A stretch of DNA of 64,000 nucleotides, taken from contig CP051244.1 in NCBI GenBank assembly GCA_017795045.1, positions 1,952,579 through 2,016,578 of the forward strand. Direction: 5' to 3'. A model generated the notes under the pieces. That model searched no databases and was not told the DNA's origin. It saw nothing but the letters and a program-made list of their open reading frames with translations. How positions within the stretch are numbered: position 1 is the stretch's first letter; each line of letters begins with the position of its first letter. Shown piece after piece: positions 55,373 through 62,987 of this stretch. The translations under genes and the position numbers were made by a program. This stretch comes from Allomuricauda sp. (GTDB taxonomy: Bacteria; Bacteroidota; Bacteroidia; Flavobacteriales; Flavobacteriaceae).

Positions 55373-57031
55373 ATGAAAAGAATAATATATACTATTTTAT
55401 CCGTTACCGCATTTGTGTTTTACTCTTGCGATATAGAGCGAAACCCTTATGATCAAATAGCAGTTGATGATCTTTTTAGTGACCCAGGGTCCGTTACAAC
55501 AGCCACAATAGGCAATTATGCCTTGTTGAAAGGTGATGTTGGTTATGACGGTTGGGTGGATGATCTACATAGGATCTCAGAATATGCCGGTGATAATATA
55601 ACCTTGAGCGGAGGTACAACAGACCATTTGTTTTTCCTCTACAACTACCAATCCATTGCCACAAACTCCAGGGTGGATAGGTTTTGGAGAAACTCCTACA
55701 AGATTGTTGTGGGCACAAACCTAATGATTGAAAAAATAGCCGAAGGCGAATCTGTTGAAGGAGATCAGTTGTTGGGCGAGAATTATTATTTGAGGGCATT
55801 GGTGTTCTTTCAAATGGGAAATGTTTTTGGAAGACCATATAACCAAGGTGGGGCAAACCCTTCCATTCCTTTGAAACTTACGTCCGATACGGAAGATAGA
55901 CCTGACAGGAGTACGGTTCAAGAGGTCTATGACCAAGTCATCAGCGATTTGTTGAAAGCAGAATCCTTGATGACCGAAAACAAAGGAGCATCCTTTGCGT
56001 CCAAGGAAGCGGCACAAGCACTGTTGTCAAGAGTCTATTTATATATGGAGGACAACGCCAAGGCAGAGGAATATGCCGATAAGGTAATCAACTCTGGATT
56101 CTATTCCCTATTGCCCACATCGGAATTTTCCGAAATGAACAGATTAAAACCTGACCAAAATCCGGAAGCAATTTTTGCGGTTACCTTGAGCAGTTCGTCC
56201 GATTTGTTGGGACAGTGGGACGATTGGTACACCATTGGTTCGTTCTATGCCACGGTTGAAGGTACCGGTTGGGGAGAAATGTATGCCTCAAGATCATACT
56301 TGGACTTGATTGATGAAAATCCCGAAGATGCTAGAAAATCATTTATTGAACCTCAATATCTAACTGATGATGAAGAGGACAGGATACCGGCAGTGTATTG
56401 GGTAAATGAAGACTATGTATACCAATTTGCACAGACCACGGATACTGGTGGAACCATAACATTTGATTATGAGGACAGCAATTACACCTTGCAATCTGAG
56501 GATGTAGATGGCGAGACAGTATACTATTTTAACGGTCCAAGTGGTCGTCAAGATGTAATTTTTGATTTTGATTTGGAGAAACGGAACGGGCATCCCAAAT
56601 TCTTTATTCTCAAAGCCTCCCTTCAGGAAGACGATTTGCATATGTGGTCGCCTACGGTATCCAGATTTGCGGAAATGTACTTGAACAAGGCGGAATCCTT
56701 GGCCAAGCGCAGTGCCGATCAAGATGCTTTGGATAACATCAACATCTTAAGGCAAAGAGCCGGAGTACCGGAATATACATTGGGCAACCTTCCCGATGGC
56801 AAGACCGTATTGGATGTGGTTTTGGATGAACGTAGGTTGGAATTGGCCTTTGAAGGCCATAGAAGATACGATGTGTACAGAAATGGACGTACCCTCAATA
56901 GAAGATATCCAGGGACACACTTGAACAATGCAAACCCATTTTTGGAAATACCGGCGACCCACCCAAGGGTAATCGAATTTATACCCGAGCAACAGATTAT
57001 TCTACAACCATCATTGGAACAAAATCCATGA
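55373..57031 (+). CDS. SusD/RagB family nutrient-binding outer membrane lipoprotein
   Basis: SusD proteins sit over the SusC barrel and capture glycans. The 552-residue protein has a lipobox with Cys19 (FVFYSCDIERNPYD). The RagB/SusD TPR-like helices are visible (YYLRALVFFQMGNVFGRPYN; ASKEAAQALLSRVYLYMEDNAKAEEYADKVI), as is the C-terminal LNNINILRQRAGVPEYT-type segment (here DNINILRQRAG) and the family ending DERRLELAFEGHRRYD. It pairs with the upstream SusC, and its message ends at a strong hairpin nine bases after the stop. Confidence 0.95.
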   Translation: MKRIIYTILSVTAFVFYSCDIERNPYDQIAVDDLFSDPGSVTTATIGNYALLKGDVGYDGWVDDLHRISEYAGDNITLSGGTTDHLFFLYNYQSIATNSRVDRFWRNSYKIVVGTNLMIEKIAEGESVEGDQLLGENYYLRALVFFQMGNVFGRPYNQGGANPSIPLKLTSDTEDRPDRSTVQEVYDQVISDLLKAESLMTENKGASFASKEAAQALLSRVYLYMEDNAKAEEYADKVINSGFYSLLPTSEFSEMNRLKPDQNPEAIFAVTLSSSSDLLGQWDDWYTIGSFYATVEGTGWGEMYASRSYLDLIDENPEDARKSFIEPQYLTDDEEDRIPAVYWVNEDYVYQFAQTTDTGGTITFDYEDSNYTLQSEDVDGETVYYFNGPSGRQDVIFDFDLEKRNGHPKFFILKASLQEDDLHMWSPTVSRFAEMYLNKAESLAKRSADQDALDNINILRQRAGVPEYTLGNLPDGKTVLDVVLDERRLELAFEGHRRYDVYRNGRTLNRRYPGTHLNNANPFLEIPATHPRVIEFIPEQQIILQPSLEQNP

Positions 57032-57039
57032 TAAAATGC

Positions 57040-57084
57040 AACTCCCAGGAAAGGAACCTTGTCTCCTTTCCTAGGAGTTTTTTT
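57040..57084 (+). terminator. strong intrinsic terminator between SusD and the downstream genes
   Basis: AACTCC-AGGAAAGGA and TCCTTTCCT-GGAGTT form a stem of about 15 bp broken only by one C-A mismatch, with a loop of about 7 bases, followed by seven T. The T-run ends eight bases before the next start codon. It probably separates high expression of SusC/SusD from lower expression of the genes behind it. Confidence 0.9.
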
Positions 57085-57092
57085 AAAAGCCC

Positions 57093-60000
57093 ATGAAGGT
57101 CAAAAGTCTAAAATATTGTGGTCTGGTCATTGGTTTCATGACAGTACTGTCCTGTTCCAAATCAATTAAGGATATACCACAAGGAAAACTCTTTTCCGAA
57201 ATCCCATCGGAAGTTTCCGGTATAACCTTTACCAATAAGGTAATGGAGTCGGAAAAACTGCATTACTACAAATACCTGTATATCTATATTGGGGGAGGAG
57301 TGGCCGCTGCAGACTTCAACAATGATGGCTTACAAGACCTTTTCTTCACTTCCAACATTTATCACAACAAACTGTTTCTTAATAAAGGGAATTTTAAGTT
57401 TGAGGATATCACCATTGAGGCAGGAATTGAAAAAAGAGTCGGTTTTGACACTGGAGTTTCGGTAGCGGATGTGAACAACGATGGTTTCTTGGATATCTAT
57501 ATCAATAGGGCAGGCTGGTACAATGGCGAGCAAAAACTGGCCAATATGCTCTACATAAACAATGGAGACCTCACCTTCACTGAAAAGGCTGAAGAGTTTG
57601 GATTGGCAGATACCAACCGATCTATTTCCTCTACGTTTTTTGATTATGACAATGATGGGGATTTGGACGTGTACATAGCCAATGCGCCTTCTGGAATAGG
57701 GCATACAGGTAAGGTGTTGGATTTGGAAAAAATACAGAAGAGCAAGGAAACGGAAACCTTTAAAAGTAGCGATAGATTATACAATAATGACGGGAATGGT
57801 CATTTTACCAATGTATCCGAAGAGGCAGGTATCCTGCCCGAAGTTGGATTTGGTCTTAACGCCCAAGTCGGAGATTTGAACAATGATGGCTTGCTGGATA
57901 TTTATGTGAGCAACGACTTTATAATGCCCGATTTTGCATACATCAACAATGGTGATGGCACCTTTACCGATAAAAAGGATGAACTGTTCAAACACATGTC
58001 CTATTACAGCATGGGGGCAGATATTGCAGATGTCAACAATGATGGTTTGCAGGACCTCTTGGTTTTGGATATGAGCCCTGAAGATTATGTAAGGTCCAAG
58101 ACCACCATGTCAATGATGTCCATAGATCGGTTTTATACCATGATAGCCAATGACCATCATTACCAATATATGCACAATGTACTTCAGCTGAATAACGGAA
58201 AAGGAAATTTCAGTGAGATCGCACAACTATCCGGAGTCGCCAAAACAGATTGGAGTTGGTCCGCTTTGTTTGCAGACTTTGACTTGGATGGGTATGATGA
58301 CCTTTATGTTACAAATGGGATTTATAGGGATGTGGTTGATAGGGATGTCAACAATGAAATCAACAAATACATCAACCAAAACAGGCAAAACCTAAAAGAA
58401 GAGGATTTTTACAAGTTTACCCAAAAACTGCCTCAACAAAAACTGACCAATTACCTCTTTAAAAATGAGGGTAATTTAACCTTCAACAATAAAACTGAAG
58501 ACTGGTCGGATATGAAAGGTACATTCTCCAACGGTGCCGTATATGTAGATTTGGACAATGACGGGGACTTGGATATTGTGACCAATAACTTGGATGAGAA
58601 GGCCACACTTTTAAGAAATAACAGCAGGGAGCAAGGTAAGGGCAACTACCTACAAGTTACTTTTAATGGAGCCCCCAAGAACCGTTTTGGAGCAGGAACG
58701 AAGGTGACCCTTTATGGGCAAGATGGCAAGCATAGGGTAAAACAGCTCATTAATGCCAGGGGTTATCTTTCTTCAACCTCGAACAAATTGCATTTTGGAC
58801 TTGGACCGATTGCCGAGTTGGATTCCGTTAAGATTACTTGGTTGGATGGTAAGGAACAAAAAATAGATGGAGTTAAAGCCAATCAACTCTTGCATGTAGA
58901 TTATGCCAATGCGAAAGACCCTGCACATAGTCCTGTGGCCGGGAATGATGACACATTTTTTCTTGAAGAACCCTTTCCATATTCCCATGAGGAAAATGAG
59001 TTCAATGATTTTGATGTGCAATTGTTGCTGCCACACAAACTCTCACAGTTGGGGCCAGCGATTGCCAAAGCAGATTTGAACGGGGATGGTATTGATGATA
59101 TTTTTCTGGGAGCTTCCCATAACAAAATAGCACAATTGTTATTTTCCAATACCGAAGGGAAGTATACTCCACAGCGAATCCAAGATTTTGTGGAGGATAG
59201 ATCATATGAAGATGTATCTGCTTGCTTTTTTGATGCCGATAATGATGGGGACAAAGACCTGTACGTGGCAAGTGGAAGTTATGAGTTCACAGAAAATGCA
59301 GAACAACTGCAAGACCGACTCTATATAAATGATAAGGGCAACTTTAAACGAGCAAATTCAAAACTCCCCAAAATAAGTTCTGCCGCAGCTGTGGTTATTG
59401 CTTCGGACTATGATGGGGATGGGGATGAGGATTTGTTTGTGGGCAGCCGGGTAATTCCCGGAAAGTATCCCTATGCCCCAAAGAGTATTTTACTGATCAA
59501 TGAGGGTGGGCAATTTAGGAATGCCATTTCGGAATTGGCCCCGGATTTGGAAGAAATAGGATTAGTCACCACTGCCCAATGGGGAGATATTGATAATGAT
59601 GGGGACCAAGATTTAGTGGTGTCGGGAGAATGGATGGGTCTGGAAGTCTTTTTAAATGACCAAGGGCGACTTTCCAAGAACGAAAAATACGCAAACCTCT
59701 CAGGTCAAACAGGTTGGTGGAACAAGATTGCCTTGGAAGATTTGGACAATGATGGCGATTTGGACATTATTGCCGGGAATTTGGGGCTTAACTATAAGTT
59801 TCATGCATCTTCGGAAAAGCCATTTCATGTCTACACGAACGATTTTGATGAGAATGGCGTGGAAGACATTATGCTGGCAAAGTATTACAACGAAAAACTG
59901 GTACCTGTTCGGGGTAAAAACTGTACCTCTCAACAAATGCCCTATTTGAAAGAAAGAATAAAGACCTACCAAGAGTTTGCAAGTAGCGATTTACAGCACA

Positions 60001-60416
60001 TTTTAGGGGAAGACATCACCAAGGCAATGCATTTGCAAGCAATTGAGTTTAGATCAGGCTACTTTATCAATAATGATGAGCAGTTCCAATTTGTTCCCTT
60101 TCCTATTGAAGCTCAATTGAGTCCGATCAACAGTATAGTTTACCATGATTTTAATAAGGACTCCATCAAAGATTTGCTACTGGCCGGGAACAATTATGGG
60201 TCGGAAGTGGAAACCACTAGGGCAGATGCTGGTATTGGAGTGTTTTTGAGTGGACTGGGAGACAACAAATTTGCCTATCGGGACAATTCGAAAACAGGAT
60301 TCTTTGCAAGTGGTGATGTTAAGGATGTGCAACTGATACACCATGGAACCCAAGAAGCTATTCTAATTGCCAATAACAATGCTGGCCATCAGTATTATAA
60401 AATAAAAAGCAACTAA
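57093..60416 (+). CDS. large FG-GAP/VCBS repeat lipoprotein with ASPIC/UnbV domain
   Basis: This 1107-residue protein is lipidated at Cys21 (TVLSCSK). About twelve calcium-binding FG-GAP-type repeats are visible with the pattern D-x-[ND]-x-DG-x-x-D (for example ADFNNDGLQDLFF near 73, ADVNNDGFLDIYI, FDYDNDGDLDVYI, GDLNNDGLLDIYV, ADVNNDGLQDLLV, and after the middle ADLNGDGIDDIFL, FDADNDGDKDLYV, SDYDGDGDEDLFV, GDIDNDGDQDLVV, EDLDNDGDLDIIA). Between the two blocks is an ASPIC/UnbV domain (about 526-600; RFGAGTKVTLYGQDGKH, LHFGLGP). These form beta-propellers. In other PULs such proteins are linked to SusCD but their role is not known. No catalytic residues can be identified. Confidence 0.88.
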   Translation: MKVKSLKYCGLVIGFMTVLSCSKSIKDIPQGKLFSEIPSEVSGITFTNKVMESEKLHYYKYLYIYIGGGVAAADFNNDGLQDLFFTSNIYHNKLFLNKGNFKFEDITIEAGIEKRVGFDTGVSVADVNNDGFLDIYINRAGWYNGEQKLANMLYINNGDLTFTEKAEEFGLADTNRSISSTFFDYDNDGDLDVYIANAPSGIGHTGKVLDLEKIQKSKETETFKSSDRLYNNDGNGHFTNVSEEAGILPEVGFGLNAQVGDLNNDGLLDIYVSNDFIMPDFAYINNGDGTFTDKKDELFKHMSYYSMGADIADVNNDGLQDLLVLDMSPEDYVRSKTTMSMMSIDRFYTMIANDHHYQYMHNVLQLNNGKGNFSEIAQLSGVAKTDWSWSALFADFDLDGYDDLYVTNGIYRDVVDRDVNNEINKYINQNRQNLKEEDFYKFTQKLPQQKLTNYLFKNEGNLTFNNKTEDWSDMKGTFSNGAVYVDLDNDGDLDIVTNNLDEKATLLRNNSREQGKGNYLQVTFNGAPKNRFGAGTKVTLYGQDGKHRVKQLINARGYLSSTSNKLHFGLGPIAELDSVKITWLDGKEQKIDGVKANQLLHVDYANAKDPAHSPVAGNDDTFFLEEPFPYSHEENEFNDFDVQLLLPHKLSQLGPAIAKADLNGDGIDDIFLGASHNKIAQLLFSNTEGKYTPQRIQDFVEDRSYEDVSACFFDADNDGDKDLYVASGSYEFTENAEQLQDRLYINDKGNFKRANSKLPKISSAAAVVIASDYDGDGDEDLFVGSRVIPGKYPYAPKSILLINEGGQFRNAISELAPDLEEIGLVTTAQWGDIDNDGDQDLVVSGEWMGLEVFLNDQGRLSKNEKYANLSGQTGWWNKIALEDLDNDGDLDIIAGNLGLNYKFHASSEKPFHVYTNDFDENGVEDIMLAKYYNEKLVPVRGKNCTSQQMPYLKERIKTYQEFASSDLQHILGEDITKAMHLQAIEFRSGYFINNDEQFQFVPFPIEAQLSPINSIVYHDFNKDSIKDLLLAGNNYGSEVETTRADAGIGVFLSGLGDNKFAYRDNSKTGFFASGDVKDVQLIHHGTQEAILIANNNAGHQYYKIKSN

Positions 60417-60418
60417 TT

Positions 60419-61759
60419 GTGAGCATCCCTAAAAAAATAACCCTAATCTATTACTGCCTTTTTTCATTTTTTGGAATGACGGTTTTTGCATGCCAATCAG
60501 ATAATGGGGCAGTCTCCGTTGATCCACCTGAACAAGGCCTTGATTTTTCCGTAACCATTCCGGCAGGTGCCAATAGTTGGGTGATCAATGATACCGAAAG
60601 GGATACTGAGGTCATATATGATACAGGAATACATAACTGGACCAGTCTTGACGATGTGATCCGTACCTACTTTAAAACGGAATCTCAAGGAGAGTTGCAT
60701 CTGGGGCTTAACATAAAATCGCCCCAAGGCGAATCCAAGATAAAGGTAACAGTCGGGACCAAGTCCAAAGAAGTGGTTATCTCCAATAACGAATACAAAA
60801 CCATTGAAGTAGGTAAGTTTGAGTTGGCGTCTTCTGGATACCACTACATAGAAATTCAGGGAATCAGTAAATCAGGGACTTATATTGGGGATATCAGTGA
60901 CATTTTGATCGGAGGTCCGGCGGTAAGCTCCATAACCTTTGTTCCTACGGAAAATCAATACTTCGGCAGAAGAGGACCATCGGTGCATATGAGCTATGAA
61001 GAACCAGAGGGAAAGAACATACAGTGGTTCTACAATGAGGTTACCGTTCCAGAGGGAGAGGATATATTAGGGTCGTTTTTTATGGCCAATGGCCATGCCC
61101 AGGGCTACTTTGGCATGCAGGTGAACTCAGAATCGGAACGAAGGATTTTGTTCTCTATATGGAGTGCTTTCAGTACAGATGACCCTAACCAGATACCGGA
61201 AGATTATAAGGTGATAAACCTTGGAAATGGCAATGATGTCACTGTTCAGGATTTTGGAAATGAAGGATCGGGAAAACAAAGTTTTAAGGCGTTTGATTGG
61301 AAGGCAGGGACTACCTACAAGTTTTTGTTGAAAGGGGAGCCCTCCACGGATAATTCAACGGACTACACGGCATATTTTTATGCCCCGGAGATAGGGGAGT
61401 GGCAATTGATTGCCAGCTTGCGAAGACCCCAAACATCAACTTTCTTAAAACGACCACACTCCTTTTTGGAGAACTTTGTGCCCAGTACGGGGTTCATTGC
61501 CAGGGAAGTGCAGTTTGGGAATCAATGGGTATATACCACGGAAGGGGATTGGATTGAATTGGCTAAGGCAACCTTTACCGCAGATGCAACAGCTTCCCAA
61601 GGCCATAGATTGGACTATATTGGAGGAACCCAAGGAGACCATTTTTTCTTGAAGAACTGTGGCTTTTTTAATGGCAGTGTGGGAGTGGGCACAGCATTTG
61701 TCCGTACTTCTTCCCAAGAAGCTCCCAATATTGACTTTTCAAACTTGGAACTCCCTTGA
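60419..61759 (+). CDS. exported DUF5077/DUF3472-like lipoprotein
   Basis: This 446-residue protein has a lipobox with Cys25 (MTVFACQSD). An N-terminal beta domain (about 38-165; VTIPAGANSWVINDTERDTEV) resembles DUF5077. It is followed by a DUF3472-like domain from about 175 with the conserved pattern SVHMSYEEPEGKNIQWFYNEV, then FFMANGHAQGYFGMQVNSESERRILFSIWSAF, and a C-terminal carbohydrate-binding-like part. The function is unknown, though these domains cluster with glycan-degradation genes. The start is GTG at 60419, two bases after the previous stop. Confidence 0.8.
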   Translation: MSIPKKITLIYYCLFSFFGMTVFACQSDNGAVSVDPPEQGLDFSVTIPAGANSWVINDTERDTEVIYDTGIHNWTSLDDVIRTYFKTESQGELHLGLNIKSPQGESKIKVTVGTKSKEVVISNNEYKTIEVGKFELASSGYHYIEIQGISKSGTYIGDISDILIGGPAVSSITFVPTENQYFGRRGPSVHMSYEEPEGKNIQWFYNEVTVPEGEDILGSFFMANGHAQGYFGMQVNSESERRILFSIWSAFSTDDPNQIPEDYKVINLGNGNDVTVQDFGNEGSGKQSFKAFDWKAGTTYKFLLKGEPSTDNSTDYTAYFYAPEIGEWQLIASLRRPQTSTFLKRPHSFLENFVPSTGFIAREVQFGNQWVYTTEGDWIELAKATFTADATASQGHRLDYIGGTQGDHFFLKNCGFFNGSVGVGTAFVRTSSQEAPNIDFSNLELP

Positions 61760-61820
61760 TATACAGAATTTAAAAAACGGTGATTTATTTTTTAATTGTT
61801 TGAGTTAGTTTAATGAGTAG

Positions 61821-61850
61821 GGCCTCTGATTTTCTTCAGGGGCTTTATTC
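61821..61850 (+). terminator. terminator of the first glycan operon
   Basis: GCCTCTGA and TCAGGGGC form an 8-bp stem with one G-T pair and a 6-base loop, followed by TTTATTC. It lies 62 bases beyond the DUF3472-like gene. Confidence 0.7.
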
Positions 61851-61954
61851 ATATAGACCATTTTTGCACTATATCTGTATGGTAATTGAATAACTGAGTA
61901 TTAAGATAATCTAACTTTTTATTTGATAGATTATAAAAATTACGTTATTTAGCA

Positions 61955-61972
61955 TATGTAATACATAATACA
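61955..61972 (+). promoter_or_regulatory. operator palindrome next to the lyase start
   Basis: TATGTAATACATA (61955-61967) is a perfect palindrome with one central base, followed by ATACA, a third half-site. It ends one base before the ATG of the lyase gene, so a bound repressor would block transcription start or ribosome entry. The same element, differing by one central base, occurs at 62918-62935. Confidence 0.6.
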
Positions 61973-61973
61973 T

Positions 61974-62897
61974 ATGAAGAATTTAATAGCAGCTACATAC
62001 GCTCCGATGCAGAAGGATAAATCTTTGAACTTGGATATCACAAAAGAGTATGCAAAATATTTAAGGAATAATGGGGTGAGCGGAGCATTTGTCAATGGTT
62101 CAACCGGTGATTTTACATCATTGAGCACCATGGAGCGCAAACAATTAATAGAAGCTTGGGCCAAAAATAAGCCAGAAGGATTTTACCTGATCAACCATGT
62201 GGGGCATACCAATTTACGTGAATCCAAGGAATTGGCTGAACATTCATCTGAAATGGTGGATGCCATTGCGGCTTTACCTCCTTTTTACTTTAGGCCTAAA
62301 ACAATGGATGATTTGCTTCATTATTGCGAAGAAGTAGCACTATCCGCTCCCAATATTCCCTTCTATTATTATCACATACCGGTATTGACAAGGGTAGATT
62401 TTTTAATGGCCGATTTTTTGGAAAAGGCAACGACCAATATCCCAAATTTTGCAGGAATCAAATACACCAATGATCATATACAAGATTTCGGTAAATGCTT
62501 AAAGTTTGATTCCCAAAAAATAAAACTCTTCTTTGGGATAGACGAAAAATTTTTGGATAGCCTGATAGCTGGAGCCACAGGATGGGTGGGTAGTACCTAT
62601 AATCATTTGGCTCCATTATATATTGAGATTGCTTCCAGTGTATCCCAGGGTAAAATGGAAAGAGCGGAACATCTGCAGAAAAAGGCAATCGCTTTTGTAG
62701 AGACCCTTGAATCCTTAGGAGGGTTTCATGGTGGAAGCAAGAGCTTTATGAAACACTTTGGATTGGATATGGGCCCCAGCCGTTTTCCACATAAAGCCTT
62801 TAATGAAGAAAAGTTGTCCAAGGCAATGCACCTTTTTGAAGAAATGGACATTATTGGGTACATGTCCAAGCCATTTTACCATGACCCAGTACTTTAG
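61974..62897 (+). CDS. N-acetylneuraminate lyase-like protein (DHDPS/NAL family)
   Basis: This cytoplasmic class I aldolase family cleaves sialic acid to N-acetylmannosamine and pyruvate. The 307-residue protein is a (beta/alpha)8 barrel with GSTGDFTSLS near 42-51 (pyruvate carboxylate-binding GSTGE motif, with Asp in place of Glu), the proton-relay Tyr in FYYYHIP near 137, and the Schiff-base Lys in GIKYTN near 163. YHIP and GIKYTN favour NAL over dihydrodipicolinate synthase. It starts a new transcription unit with its own operator. Related lyases act on other 2-keto acids, so the substrate is a strong inference only. Confidence 0.85.
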   Translation: MKNLIAATYAPMQKDKSLNLDITKEYAKYLRNNGVSGAFVNGSTGDFTSLSTMERKQLIEAWAKNKPEGFYLINHVGHTNLRESKELAEHSSEMVDAIAALPPFYFRPKTMDDLLHYCEEVALSAPNIPFYYYHIPVLTRVDFLMADFLEKATTNIPNFAGIKYTNDHIQDFGKCLKFDSQKIKLFFGIDEKFLDSLIAGATGWVGSTYNHLAPLYIEIASSVSQGKMERAEHLQKKAIAFVETLESLGGFHGGSKSFMKHFGLDMGPSRFPHKAFNEEKLSKAMHLFEEMDIIGYMSKPFYHDPVL

Positions 62898-62915
62898 TCA
62901 AACTTTTTTTCATGA

Positions 62916-62935
62916 ATTATGTTATACATAATACA
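62916..62935 (+). promoter_or_regulatory. operator palindrome upstream of the second SusC gene
   Basis: ATTATGT-TAT-ACATAAT (62916-62932) is a perfect 7-bp inverted repeat. Together with the following ACA it matches the element before the lyase gene in 16 of 17 positions (62919-62935 against 61956-61972). It lies 53 bases before the SusC start. Confidence 0.6.
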
Positions 62936-62987
62936 AAAATTAATATATTCGCCTTCATAACACTTAGATAATCAAACTTTAAAATCT

